Source: Piezodorus guildinii
Lineage: Eukaryota > Arthropoda > Insecta > Hemiptera > Pentatomidae
Reading direction: 5' to 3'
Assembly (NCBI GenBank): GCA_023052935.1
Contig: CM041293.1
Span: 154,875,474-154,939,473 of the forward strand
DNA: 64,000 nt
The notes under the pieces were generated by a model. The model ran no database searches. It saw only the letters and a program-made list of their open reading frames with translations, and had not been told where the DNA came from. Every line of letters begins with the position of its first letter. The stretch's first letter is position 1. Positions 1 through 11,765 of this stretch are shown in pieces. The position numbers were made by a program, and so were the translations under genes.

Positions 1-655
1 CATACAGAACATTAAGGTCATTGTGAATGATTTTATTCGTGACAAAGTAAGGAGCGTTAAGAATTTTTTTGCTACGAATTTTGGATTGTAAGGATTGGAT
101 ACGGGAAGAGTTCGATGGTTTAGTAGAGCCCCAAAGCTTAACTACTTAGGTCCATATAGGCCTTATGATGGTCATGTAATTGAGACTTTTGTAGTCAAGT
201 GGAAGGTTTGAGCGTCTGTCCAGTAAGTATTGGAGTAGCCGAAATCGTTGAGCAGTTTCTTGTCTTTTCAGTCTTGTATGCGGATTCTATGTAACTCAAG
301 CAGGAGTCCTAAATAGCGGATCTGTTCAACTGGGACTAGCGGAATATCATTAAACGACACTGTAGAACAGGATGTCACAGGTTTTCAACGAAGGATAAAG
401 GTAATCTGTTGAGATTTATTGGAATTGATTTTAATTCCTCCAATTCTGACACCATACCTCAAGGTCTCTGAGGATTGGAGAGTTTGAGAGGCAATTGTAG
501 GATCGTTATTAACCGATAATACGTAAGTGTCATCGGCATAGGTAGAAAGGAATGCGTTAGGATGGGTTGGGATATCAGCTGTATAGACTGTGTAAAGAAT
601 GGGTCCTAGGATACTGGCTTGAGGATCTCCAATAATAAATCTCTTATCAGAAGGT
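1..655 (-). pseudogene. Jockey-clade LINE, 3' reverse transcriptase fragment (subfamily B), cut by window edge
   Basis: Read on the minus strand this is the C-terminal half of a non-LTR reverse transcriptase. It aligns by eye with 25,820-26,569 and 30,885-31,331: the region after the YADD-type motif, the WRIKIN-like block and the LDKRLTWNPHTR-like block. Several frameshifts and stops are present, so no long frame survives. The 5' side stops abruptly near 655 after the segment that encodes the GPILYTVY-like motif, as expected for a 5'-truncated LINE. The 3' end lies outside the window. Confidence 0.8.
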
Positions 656-1254
656 TTTTATTTTTCAGAAAAAAAAAATTAATTAAAAATCAAAAATTAA
701 ACAAAGATTTAATCATATGTTGAACCTAATCAATTAGCTGAAACGCCTGCATTCATTAAACGGTTTTATACATTTTCATATTTAATTTGTCATACTGCAT
801 TAAAAATTAATGCTTATCCAGTTCTCTTCTAATATTATAAATTACTTATCTGAGTATATCATTATAAAACGTTGAGGTAACAGTCTACAAAACATTTAGG
901 TGTAAATTCATCAACAAGATATAAATTATCTTCAACTGCTCTAATTGTTATTCATTAGTCTCTAAACTAAACTTTCCACGACGGCATTTTGTTTCCAAGA
1001 TCTCTCAGTAATTTATAAATTAGGCTCTTATAAAAGATTAGTTTATTTCTGCACTATTTGTTTACTCCTTACGTTGTAAACTTTTAAAGTTCTCTGAACT
1101 CTAGTTGGCAGGTCACCAGAAGGAATTCATTCCAGAAATGTTACAAACTAAGTTCGTAGGATTGGTTAGGTGACAAATTTCCAGTTAATCCTGTAAATAA
1201 TGCCTTAATAGTTATTTAAGTGTTTCTCTTTTTCGCTACAATCCACTAATCATA
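656..1254. other. AT-rich intergenic DNA, nothing recognised
   Basis: No open frame, RNA gene or repeat I can match elsewhere in the window. A short A run lies near 670. Confidence 0.5.
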
Positions 1255-1440
1255 TTTTATTGATTCAATTAACTTCTATTTATGCTATTGTTGTAAATCA
1301 GACGATGCTAATGTGGGAGTCTTACATTTTGCCTATCCTGGTTTCATTAGTGTTGGGATCTTTAAAGAGTAGCTGAATCGCACAGGCTCGGGACGGACCA
1401 TGTTTTTACGTTTCCTCCGGGAGACATCATTACCAAGGAT
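1255..1440 (-). repeat. SINE2 (tRNA-derived) 3' part, interrupted by a HINE
   Basis: This matches the body and tail of the complete SINE2 at 38,425-38,707: the AATCAGACGATGCTA block, the GGGATCTTTAAAGAGTA block and the CGCACAGGCTCGGGAC block. It stops inside the T-rich stretch that normally follows AAGGATTTTT, exactly where the HINE copy begins. The degenerate sequence at 2,217-2,290, just past that HINE, looks like the missing head half. Confidence 0.7.
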
Positions 1441-2216
1441 TTTTACTTTCTCTTACCTATATATGAAGTATTTATTAAGGGAAAGTATTTTGATCGAGAA
1501 AATTTTCGAATTCTAGTTTTCACCGGAAATACACGTTTTAGGGTCCTCTGAGTCTAAAAGACAAAGTCCCGCAAAAAAGTGGTAACTCTCGGGCGTAAAC
1601 GAAAAGTCCTATGAAACTGAAATTTCATTTTAAGCAACTATACGCCCGAGATGTTACAGAAACTTATTCATCAAAATCAGCTAACCGAAGAGCCACTTTA
1701 TACCAGCATTTTGCACCTTTTTACGATTTTCTCAAAAACAGGCTCTAACGATTTTGATTAAACTCGCTATATCGATGTAAAATTGGATGGGCTTTAATAT
1801 CATGAAGCAACTTTAATTTTGGACATTCCGAAATGATTCCCACCATAACATCTTAATGACATTGATGAAAGGATGGCTAATTATGGTAGGACGAATTTGA
1901 TGACTAACGAATGCATAAAAGAGCAAAACTATTTGTTAATGTAATTTTTGTTTTTTTGATAGTAAGAAACGTAATATAGACGTATAATATACCGTTGGAA
2001 ATGAGAAAGATTTTAGAAAAAATATTATCTGTAATAAACTTCTTGCTGATTAACAGTTTATATTATTAATTCTAAATCAAAGTTTCCAACTAAAATGAAT
2101 ACACGTTTTATTAAAATCAACTAAAATAATTTTCAAAATTTAAGTATAGTTAATAGTTATTAAATTATTTTAATAGTCGAGGTAAGTAAAAGTCGTCTGT
2201 TGCCTGCTCCAGATTT
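1441..2216 (-). mobile_element. HINE family copy (non-autonomous Helentron-like)
   Basis: This non-coding repeat recurs about 15 times in the window. On + it opens with TTTTACTTTCTCTTACC (inverse of the family 3' end) and closes with GTAAGTAAAAGTCG...CCAGATTTTT (inverse of the 5' end). In between are the shared blocks GGGAAAGTATT, CACGTTTTAGGGTCC, CCAAGTCCCGC-like, GAGCCACTTTATACC and CTCGCTATATCGATGTAAA. There is no coding capacity. Family membership is seen directly. The Helentron assignment is an inference from subterminal inverted repeats and the 3' palindrome. Confidence 0.7.
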
Positions 2217-2774
2217 TTAATCTTATAAAAATCGTGGTTAGACCTGAGATTTTGGGCATAGAAATGTTGCCGTCCGAAGTCACTACACAACAGGTACTCC
2301 AATTATTATAATTAAAAATAATAAAGAGCTCTTGTGTCCATTGTTGAACAAATTCAGTTAAGGTTTGGGATGTAATTGTTGACCGTTGAGAATTACTAGA
2401 AGGATTAGTCAACGCAAACAATAAATATTAAATATTTAGTTGTTTCATTTAATGACCGCCACCGACTAATTCCTTCTAAAAAATTCAGTTAAGGATCTGA
2501 CATTTTGCTTATGTCACTCAATGTTTACAGAATAGTATACGTATAGTTAAGTAATCATTTAATACATTAAATTTACCTTTCATTTTTAATTGTAAATAAA
2601 CTGAACTATACGATTAATGTGTTCACTCTTCCTCACAAAGCCTATAAAATACACATTATCTTTTGTTAAGACTGTATGTTATTATTTCCAATCCGACCTC
2701 CTGATGCATTATAGCTGATATTTTAATTTTTTACATTAATCATGATTGACATAAGAAGTTCATTGTCCGTCATT
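2217..2774. other. AT-rich filler with a possible SINE2 head remnant
   Basis: The first ~75 bases resemble a decayed SINE2 head. Nothing else is recognised. A small open frame at 2,170-2,421 crosses the HINE boundary and is not credible as a gene. Confidence 0.4.
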
Positions 2775-2890
2775 CATTTAACTCACTTTATGCTACTGAT
2801 GGTAATCAGACGATATTAGAGTAAATATCCTAAATTATGCTCAGGTTTAATTAGAATAAGGATCTTAAACGAGTTCCTGAATTTGAACAT
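2775..2890 (-). repeat. SINE2 3' fragment
   Basis: A decayed match to the SINE2 tail: a TTTAAC-CACTTTATGCTAC block, an AATCAGACGATATTA block and an AGGATCTTAAACGAGT block. It abuts the HINE tail that follows. Confidence 0.6.
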
Positions 2891-3205
2891 TTTCACGATC
2901 AAAATATTTATCTTAATATATAATTCATGTAGAGGTAAGAAAAGTAAAAATCTGGTGCGCGCAACACACGACTTACACTTACCTCCGTTGTTAAAATCAA
3001 TTTAAAAGTTGTGAAATATATTTAAAGAATTTTTAATATTTTTTTAAATATATAATTATTTTAAATTGTTAAAGAATTAATTGTTTTGAATTTGAATAGA
3101 AACGTGTGTTTCATTAAATAATTTATTTATTTTTATCTAGAACGATCAGTTAATTTTATTGGCTTTTTCATCACACTCTATTAACCTTGAAAATTCGTGT
3201 ATTAG

Positions 3206-3208
<3 letters not shown>

Positions 3209-3263
<55 letters not shown>
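3209..3263. repeat. (TA)n microsatellite
   Basis: Uninterrupted TA dinucleotides inside the HINE copy, followed by imperfect TA-rich sequence to about 3,290. Confidence 0.95.
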
Positions 3264-3269
<6 letters not shown>

Positions 3270-3853
3270 TAGTATATATATTTATATACCATGTGTGTTA
3301 AAAAACACAAAAATTGCATAAAGTACTTTTTTTCATTTTTATCTTTTAGTTGTTTATCAAATTCGCTCAACATACATATTTACCCGTTATTTATCAATAA
3401 TAATAAGGGTGATGTTTCACATTTTTTGAAATCTACAAAATTTAAGGTACTTTAGAGAAAGAAAAGTTAATCTATCGGAATTTAAGTACTGTCAGACTAT
3501 TTCAATCAAAATGATACCTACATCATATTAAAGCCCGTTCAATTTAATATATAGTGATTTTAATCAAAATCGCTAAAGCCGTTTTCGATTATCATATTAA
3601 CCTAATATTATATAAACCTACCTATCATATTAAAGCCCATTAAATTTTACATCGATATAGCGATTTTAATCAAAATCATTAGAGCTGTTTTCGAGACGTA
3701 AAAAGGTGCAAAATCCATGGTATAAAGTGGCTCTTCTGGTCAGCCGATTTTGATAAAAAAGTTGCTGTAACATCTTGGGCGTGTAGTTGTCTTAAATATG
3801 AAATTTCAGATTTGTACGACTTATGGTTATTGAGCTAGACTCCCCCTCCCCTT

Positions 3854-3854
<1 letters not shown>

Positions 3855-3903
<49 letters not shown>
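3855..3903. repeat. (CA)n microsatellite within HINE
   Basis: About 24 CA units at the family's variable position. Other copies have short CA tracts here and the 56,482 copy has a long one. Confidence 0.95.
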
Positions 3904-3910
<7 letters not shown>

Positions 3911-4117
3911 GATCTTTTTGTGGGACTCATTTGGACTCAAGGGGCCCTAAAAAGTGTATTTTCGTTGAAAACTGGAATAAGAAAATTTTTACTATCGCAA
4001 TACTTCCCCTTACTATATATATTTTTTATAATGATGGAGTTTTGTTGACCGTTGAGAAATTAGATGAGGAAGATGGTTGGGGGTGCGGTCATAAATTAGA
4101 AACACACATTTAAAACA

Positions 4118-4190
4118 AGCTATTTTAATTTTGCGCCGACGTTTCGGCCTACAATGTGGACCATCATCAGGGCTAAGAAACAAGATAACA
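4118..4190 (-). other. Penelope-like/hammerhead-like motif
   Basis: The minus strand reads CTGATGA, then a short potential stem (GGTCC ... GGCC), then GAAACGTCGG. CUGAUGA-stem-GAAA is the conserved core of hammerhead ribozymes, which are known in Penelope-like retroelements. I do not see a clean stem III with cleavage site, so self-cleavage is not supported. Related GAAACGTTG or GAAATGTTG sequences occur near 25,262, 28,825, 53,463 and 53,597. Confidence 0.35.
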
Positions 4191-5839
4191 ACCAATGTAA
4201 AATATAGACTTAAGAATGCGTTAGGTATATAATAATAATATGACAGTAATATAATATGGGAACATAAATAAAATTAAATGTAATATGATAATGAAATGAC
4301 AGTTATAAAGTATGGAAATAAACAAAATTAAGATGTTAGTTATAAAGTATGGAAGTAAATAGAATTGAGATGATAATATTGTAATAGGAATATATAAAGA
4401 GAGACTAAGCAAATGAAACAAATGACAAAGGAAAAATATGTGAACGATTAAAATTTTAAATATGAACAATTTTGAAGTGATATATGACGGTAATATATTA
4501 ATAACATAGTTAAGAGTATAGGTAATATATAAGAAGAACAAATTCATTAAAAAAGAGAAACAGTATGAATAAAAAACAATTCTAAATTTTAAAATAATGT
4601 AATATTAAAATAACAATTATATGTCAAGATATGTAACGGAGAAAGATATGAGTATAGAAAGAGGAGAAAGAAATAGGCAATGAAAAAAGATCCTAATCGA
4701 TAAGAAAAAAGATACATACTTGACTCTGAGACTGTGTCTAAAGAAGTGATGTTTTTTTCCGTTTTTGAGCGTTTTTTAAAACTTAAAAATTACATTAAGA
4801 TAACATGTTTCTCGTTCAATATCGAGACGCTTAGGCCGCTATATCTTTTTCAGATACTGTAATATGTTTGTTTATCATCACCTGTAATATTTACTTATCA
4901 TATATGATCTCTTTTTAACCCCTCTCCCGCGAGCTGGTAAAGATAACTCACACATACTGGGCCTGTTCCTCCTAAGTGTTTACTAATAACTTTTCCGATA
5001 CCCCACGGACGCCAGGCTCGCTCAAAGAAAATTGGCAACAAAACAAAACCACGAGGATCGCGTCCAATTTTATCCTCTTTATGACTCAGGCAGGTTTAGG
5101 AATGTTTATTTCATCCGCGGAGGCCATTAAGTAGGAAATGTAAACTCTTACTCGAGTCGTTTCAATGCCCTAACAAAATCTAATGAAATATTTTTTTATG
5201 AGATCAATATTTATGGATTTTTATAATTTGTTTGAAAATATTAAACAAGCGTAAATATAGAGTGCTTTAGGATAGGTCATTCTAACCGAAACTATGAATT
5301 TAAGATCTCAAAAAAAAAAAAAAAAGGATGAAAATGACTATCAAGGTATTATTGTTAGCGCTTTGTTCCGGAGATTGTTTGAGATTGTTACAAACTAAAG
5401 TACCTTTTCACTCATCTTTCCGAAAAACGTAGTATTAAAAATGACATTTATACCAATACATATCCTGAACAATTATAAGTACTCTTTTGGAAGGTGATCT
5501 AATTTCTGACTACATGAAAGCATAATTATCAAAAACTGACACTGGTCATATATGCTAAATTTATAAAAATATAAATAAATAAAATAAATTTAAACTAATT
5601 GGACGTCATTTTGAGTTTAGGTTACATTAGAAATATGCTTAGTTCTTAATATTTTGATAAAATCAGTTGAAAAAAATTATTTCTATTTTTTTTTTAAATT
5701 AAAATTTACAACTGTATTTTGTATTTCTAAATTATTTTTTTTTTTATATGTAACCAATATTTACGCTAAAATAAATAAAAAAAAAAGCGATGGTTTCTTG
5801 TATTCAAAAATTACATTAAGAAAAACACTAGGTCGAAAT

Positions 5840-5842
<3 letters not shown>
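4191..5842. other. AT-rich intergenic DNA with one GC-richer island
   Basis: 4,200-4,720 is low-complexity ATAATATGAC-type sequence. An open frame on minus (4,221-4,547) reflects this composition. A GC-richer stretch at about 4,915-5,130 has no recognisable coding motif. Short A and T runs lie at 5,310 and 5,690-5,790. Confidence 0.5.
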
Positions 5843-5874
<32 letters not shown>

Positions 5875-7086
5875 TAGGAGTAAACCACTTGGGTCATTTT
5901 CGCCTTAAATCACTTTTTATAAACGGATTAAATATTATAGTCTATTGTACAAGTCGGTCTGTCGTAGGAAGTCAAAAAGTTTTGCAGTTGTTTGTATGTT
6001 GTCTTGTAAAACGGTTGGTAAGTCAGTGTCAATTGCAATATGTGCTCTGTGAGTATCATAAGCCCTGCACTCTGTCAAAATGTGTTTAACAGAGATTGGG
6101 CAACCGCATGTTGGGCAGTCCGTAGGAGGTTCCCGTGCCATGAGATGTCCGTGAGTTAGTCGGGTGTGTCCAATACGCAGGCGCGCCAGGATAACCTCTT
6201 CCCTTCGCTTTTGTCGTAGGGACGAATGCCAATGGGAGATGTCCCTTCTTATTTCTCTTAAGTTAGTGTCAGTGCATAATCTGTCCCCACTTCGACCGAA
6301 TCCGCTGCTTGATGATAGAAACATAGTCGCCAACAGGCACCCCAGTAAAGGGAATGCCATCTGTTATTGCTTCTTTGGCTGCACGATCTGCGAGTTCATT
6401 GCCAACTATACCGCAGTGGCTCGGTACCCAGACGAAAAAAACTGAATTATTGGAAACTATTGTGGACTGCAATGATAATAAAATATTTTGAATAAGAGAG
6501 TCGGTAGAGAAAAGGCGCTTCAAGCTGAGCAGGGCCGATAAGGAGTCTGTGCAAATAATCCTGTTTGTCTTAGTAGGGTAAATTACATTTAAACTTTTAT
6601 AAATTCCAACTAGTTCTGCGGTATAGTTGCTACAGAGTGGAGAAAGGGAAAATAGATGTTGTCTGCCCTCACACACGACCGATGCTCCCACACCTAAGGA
6701 ACTCTTAGAGCCATCAGTATATACGTAATCAGCAACACCGAGTCTATCTTGTAGTTTTTGAAATTCCTGCTTATATATGTAAGGATATGTGTTTTGTTTG
6801 AGTAATTTGGTAAGAGAAAGACAGATATTAGGGGAGGGAAATTGCCAAGGATAAATTGGAGATGTTTCTATTGTAAGGAAAGAAGGAAATTCGAGGTTAA
6901 GCTCGACCAGAAATTTAGAAATGCGGACTATAAAGGATGGTCTTTTGGATAGGAAGAATCGTTGTTGGGTGAGAAATTGTCTATTTGGGAATAAATAAAG
7001 GAGAGGATGGTTGGGAAATAACTTTTTAAATTGGCTTTATGGTGTCTGCCAATGCCGTCCATTCAAGGGGGAAAAACTCTTAAAAT
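5843..7086 (-). pseudogene. 5'-truncated LINE tail with RNase H domain and C-terminal zinc motif (I-like group)
   Basis: On minus, an RNase H domain opens with a YTDGSKSS motif (about 6,720). It continues with a YTAELVGI block, a ICTDSLSAL block and FVWVPSHCGIVGNELAD, which supply the usual acidic and histidine residues. Then follow a conserved RREEVILARLRIGHTRLTHGH block and a C-x2-C ... H-x4-C motif (CPTCGC ... HILTEC). A frameshift between about 6,270 and 6,360 splits the frame. The stop is at 5,935, a short 3' UTR follows, and a poly(A) tail is seen as 30 T at 5,844-5,873. Possible degraded TSD: GGTCGAAATAAC (5,831-5,842) versus GGTCTGAATAAC (7,087-7,098). RT is almost entirely missing, so this is a dead 5'-truncated insertion. 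Confidence 0.85.
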
Positions 7087-7129
7087 GGTCTGAATAACCC
7101 ACATGGCGTACAAAATAAATGTTTGTAAG

Positions 7130-8551
7130 AAAAAAAAAAAAAAAAAAACCTGTACTACTACAACCCATGAAGAGTTTTGGGCTCAGTACATATAGAGATT
7201 CGTACTGCTTCTAGGCCAACGGCCGTACAATGAGGTGATTCGGCCAAGATCACGCTCAGCCGCCAGTTTTTTCCCTATTTTGGTTAAGGTTGGGTGTGCC
7301 CCAGGAGGGTCTCCATACCTCAGGATCGCCCCCCTGGCTGAATTAACAGAATAAATAATATTCCGCCACAGCCGGGATTCGAACCCAGGACCCGAAGTAG
7401 GGATTGCAATCCGGAAAACCGGATCCATTATCATCATACGTTAACCGGATTCGATTATAGCAAGTTTTGGCCAAAAATAGTGCAGTTTAATAAAAAAAAG
7501 TACTTTAAATGCGTTACATTTGGTGTATAAGTGTGGTGGTGACGCCAAATTACATCACACCACCCGTTCAGTTCAGCATCATTCGTTCGCCTTTCGCGAG
7601 ACAATACATGTGTTTTTTGTTTTGTCGATGCTTCACAATGTAAACAGATGTAATTAAGTAAACAGATATTATTAACTTGGATATACGCGAGCTATAGCAT
7701 CCTATAATAATTATAAGCATGTAACTTCTGAAACAACTCTAATATTTTTTTTAGAGAATTTGCTCATTTAAGTACTGACTCACTCAAGTGTTAAGGTACT
7801 GAATTACATGAAAAACTGCATACAAAACATTGAAATCTACAAAGACTGAGCTTCGTTACTGCTCACGTCTTCCCATACTTCACTTTCTCAGAGAGCTCAA
7901 TTAATTTATTAAGTTACTTTATCAAATCTTATATAATTTTTCTTGCGTAATTAACTCAGATGGGAATTGTGATAACAATAATTTTAAATTATTTGAGAAT
8001 GCTAACAATTACAAACAAGTCTTATATTTATGATAGACACCATTATATTTTGATGAATTAGTCTAATGAATGGCATAATTATCACAATAATGAGTTTGTA
8101 TTAGAAGTACAAATCTTTAAATTATACTACTGACAATATTTGTTTTTCAAATAGTATGTAAGTACTAATAACTTTAGTATATATTATTAAAAAACAATTT
8201 TGATTTTGGAAAAAGAGTAGTAGAAAACAAATAGTCTTTATTTTAAGCAAATGGTAATCAATAGCCGACTGTTTTAATAGCCATTAAAATTTTACTTGTA
8301 AACTAAACTACTAAACTTTAATTATTTCCTCCATATCTAATCTTAACATAACTTTTATTTTATAAACTTCCTATTAGGACTACAATTATACTCGAAAAAC
8401 TCACTAACAGTTCATCTTGGACCGAAAAGTGAGAATCAACCTGATTTTGTCGAGCCATTCGGATCCGGCCGGATTGAAAATGACGCCGGACTGCAATCCC
8501 TAACCCGGAGCACAGTAGACTAGCGCTCCACCCACTAGACCACGCCCTTCC
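7130..8551 (-). mobile_element. SINE1 copy with poly(T) tail, split by a hAT-like insertion
   Basis: The minus-strand SINE has three parts. The tRNA-like 5' head is at 8,511-8,551 (GGGCGTGGTCTAGTGGGT). The B-box region GGTTCGAATCC is at about 7,376-7,386. The body runs on to a 3' run of T (A run on +, 7,130-7,148). The same body occurs at 13,331, 24,065 and 42,960. The head and body are separated by the 1,105-bp element described next, whose 8-bp duplicate of the SINE sequence flanks it. Confidence 0.8.
7398..8502. mobile_element. hAT-like non-autonomous DNA transposon
   Basis: Terminal inverted repeats are TAGGGATTGCAATCCGG on the left (7,398-7,414) and its complement with one mismatch on the right (8,486-8,502). 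Internal CCGGATCC-type repeats lie near both ends. The 8-bp flanks ACCCGAAG (7,390-7,397) and ACCCGGAG (8,503-8,510) are a target-site duplication with one mismatch, and they match the uninterrupted SINE1 sequence at that position. An 8-bp TSD with T/CAGGG-type ends is typical of the hAT superfamily. The 1.1 kb interior has no transposase frame, so it needs an enzyme from elsewhere. Confidence 0.8.
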
Positions 8552-9199
8552 ATGTTAGATAATATTTCAGAAAATTATATTAAAGGGGGTAAAATCAAAT
8601 TCAGAGTGACCTCAGTGATTTTATCTTAAGTCAGCTTTTTAGGTGGTGATTCCTAACAAAATATATTTTTTATAATTAAACTAAAAAAATTTAAAATTTA
8701 TTTTATGAAGTAACTTAATTTCCGTGATGCGAGTACTATTTATTTTCATTTTTACTCCGAATAAGTTAAAATTTACTTTAAGTTTCATTAAAATTACTAT
8801 GATATTGATAATTTTGTCATTCTGATCTGTATTCTTTAATATTGAATGTTAAAAGGCTATAAGACTGAAATAACTAGACAATATAAAAGAATCCTATAGG
8901 TGTAGGTTTAGGTAAGGGTTCGACCCTTGATAAGACCTTACCGTTACAAGACCAATGGTGAAAACGTGGACAGCATCAGGCTAGCATCATTCCCCAACGA
9001 AGCAGGGTCAAGCATCCCCAACATAAGCCTTATTGTTCCTCTAGGATCGACTAAATTCTCGGTAAAGTCCTCTTTCCTAGAACTGAAAATTAATATTTAG
9101 GGCTCTGGATACCGTTCTAAGAATTAATGAATAATGATTTATTTTTAAAAAGTTATTTTTAACGGTTTTCTAAAATTTTTGTTCAAATTCTAGTTATTA
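8552..9199. other. Intergenic DNA, nothing recognised
   Basis: AT-rich, with a somewhat GC-richer stretch at about 8,905-9,085 that has no frame or repeat partner here. Confidence 0.5.
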
Positions 9200-10011
9200 A
9201 AAAAATGCATATATAGCCCAGTAGAAATTGCCCGGAAATACGCGTTTTAGGGTCCCCTGAGTCCAAATAACCAAGTCCCGCTAAAAGGTCTGTGTGTGTG
9301 CGGAAACGGTAAGTCCTATGAAACTGAAATTACATATTTAAGACAAGTATACGCCCGACATGTTACAGAACCTTTTTAATCAAAATGAGCTTACAAGAAG
9401 AGCCACTTTCTAACATGCATTTTGCATCTTTTTTCGATTTTCTCGAAAACAGTTTTGACGATTTTGATTAAACTCGCTATATCGATGTAAAATTTAATGG
9501 GCTTTAATATCATATAGGGTTCATTATGATTAAAATGGTCTGACAGGGCTTAAATGCCGATATTTTACATTTTCTTTCTGTAAAGTACCTTTAATTTTGT
9601 TGATTCTATAAAATAACTATATTATCTTGTTACCACTGATGAAAAACAGGTAAATATGTAAGTTGTGCGAATTTAAAAAAAACAACTAAAGGAGAGAACT
9701 GAAAAAAAAATTGTGAATTTTTTGTTTTTGAACATAAAAGCAGTAATATACCGTTGGAAAGCTAGAGATTTTAGAAAAAAATATTATCTCATACACAAGC
9801 TTTTAAAAGTTAATAGTGACTGATGAAAAGAAGATAAAACTAACTGATTGTTTTAGATAATAATATAATAGATTTTTTAATAAAACACACGTTTCTTTAA
9901 TTCTTTAATAGTTTCACGTATTTTTTTATCTTTAACTGTATTTGAAAATTCCTTTCAAGATTTTAAATACGGAGGTAAGTGAAAGTCGTGTGTTACCCGC
10001 ACCAAATTTTT
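9200..10011 (-). mobile_element. HINE copy, 3' terminus missing
   Basis: Starts on + in the CCGGAAATACGCGTTTTAGG block and ends with GGAGGTAAGTGAAAGTCG...CGCACCAAATTTTTT. The palindromic 3' end is replaced by unrelated sequence. Short TG tract at about 9,290 in the family's CA position. Confidence 0.75.
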
Positions 10012-10927
10012 TAATGTATTATAAAGATTATAGAATAACCTTATTTTAAGAATATAATTTTTGTATAACTTCCAAATTGATATTTTCATAATGTGTACAT
10101 CACAACTGTATTTTTGCAACTTAAATATTTATTTTTTGTGAGCCAGTTATAAATGATATTTGATGATATTACATGATTAAAAACAGAAAGTAATATTGTA
10201 TATTATAGCCTACTTCATTAAAAAAAAAATATGTCTTACCTCTCTCATCTACTTTCGTGAGAGTGCTTTTATTTACTCTCTGTCATCGTGTAACGCGGCC
10301 TTGAGGGAAGTAATTAAAAAGTAAAAAGTAAATATCCAATCACAAAAAATTTTTGTTTTTTTAATTTAAAAACCACTTCTGTTTGGCTTAGTTGAATCTG
10401 AATGAACGTAAAAAAGTAAAAAAAAAAATTGTTTTTGCTACTTTTAAGTACAATCACAACACAATCCCCACTCTAGTTTTGTAACTATAGATTCTCTGTA
10501 CAGAGGTCACTAAAATCTCGTGCTCACATCGCCACTAAAGAAGAACTATCACTCTCACTAAGTGCCTGCCTTCATAGCCTCGGCACTTAACTCACCGACA
10601 CTACATCTAGCCGCAATTAGACTTCTGTCCGGCCTCCCGTTTAAAACTTCCAAGTTTCTATCTAACTTTGTAACTAAATCACTGAAAGAGGCACTTAAAG
10701 AGACGTATAAATAGTGAGATAGGAACAAAAAATTAGTACAATATTTGAAATCTGAGTTCTTACGTATTGCTTTTTAAGAGAGATAATAATGTTTTTTCGG
10801 ATCGCTTCATCCCATCAGATTACCTCGCTTTATCAGAGAAATAAAAATGTTTTTTTTATTCTTAAACACCTGCGATTAAGATCACATGTCTAAGTTTTTT
10901 TATCTAATTGAGTGTTTAATTTATTTT
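10012..10927. other. Intergenic DNA with a GC-richer patch
   Basis: 10,450-10,700 is more GC-rich than its surroundings but has no open frame that I recognise and no partner in the window. Confidence 0.45.
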
Positions 10928-11325
10928 AAACTAAATTGATATTTAAGACAACTATACGCCCAAGATGTTACAGCAACTGCTTTATCTAACTTCGCCAACG
11001 AAAAGAGCCACTTTATACCGTACATTTTGCACTGTTTTACGATTTTCTCAAAAAGGGCTCTAACAATTTAAATTAAACTTATTACACCGATATATTATAT
11101 ATTGGGCTTTAATATCATATAGATCAAGTAGAAATTCCATGGTTGAAATAATTATTACAAGTTGAATGAATCCCATAACCCAATAAAGGATAAAAGAGCA
11201 TATTTTTATAATGTAAGTTTTTTTTTTTTGGACATAAGATTAGTAACAAAGATGTTTAATATACCGTTGGAAAGCTAAAGATTTTAGAAAAAAAATATTA
11301 TCTTGTGTCAATATAATCTAAATCA
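10928..11325 (-). mobile_element. HINE internal fragment
   Basis: Carries the GACAACTATACGCCC, GAGCCACTTTATACCG, GGGCTTTAATATCATA and TATACCGTTGGAAAGCTAAA blocks. Both termini are absent. Confidence 0.75.
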
Positions 11326-11765
11326 TGTGTTACTTACGGAACTGAATAAATAGTGTTCTTACCATAATTAATCTTTTCTGTTTTAATATGTAATTTTCTC
11401 CAAAATCATTTCATTTTGGGAATCGCCAAAATAAAATAAACTGAATAAACTTAAACTTTTTTTAACTTTAAGTGTTAGGTTTATTATTTTCAATAATGAA
11501 CCTTTGTATTCGACCAAAAAAATAATAATTAAATAACCCCCCTCAAAATTTGAGAACTTACTTTCCAAGGTACGTAGAATCGACTAACAAATATTAAAAA
11601 ATCTATTTGTCCGCTGTCTGCAGCATTTCTTCGAAACTACAAGACCAATTTTTTTTAACTTTGTTGCAAAAAATACTAGTCCATACAAATATCATCCTAA
11701 CACCAAGACGTTGATATCAGCAAATTAGTTTTAAAATGGCGGCCGATTATATATGATTTAATTCC

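Larger units (their letters stand above)
2887..4025 (+). mobile_element. Two HINE units head to tail (tail piece + one long copy)
   Basis: The tail piece at 2,887-2,949 ends in GTAAGAAAAGTAAAAA. It is followed without a gap by a head, TCTGGTGCGCGCAACACACG, at about 2,950. The second unit runs to the CCCTTACTATATAT end at about 4,025 and carries the conserved body blocks. It has a (TA)n expansion near 3,209 and the family's variable (CA)n tract at 3,855-3,903. An internal duplication of the ATTAAAGCCC-ACATCGATATAGCGA block lies at about 3,525-3,680. Confidence 0.7.

Noticed and set aside
3823..4113. 96-codon frame with TH repeats on +
   Set aside because: It translates the (CA)n tract and flanks of a HINE copy. 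No conserved protein is expected.
4221..4547. 108-codon frame on minus, hydrophobic
   Set aside because: Arises from low-complexity AT-rich DNA with biased codons and has no domain.
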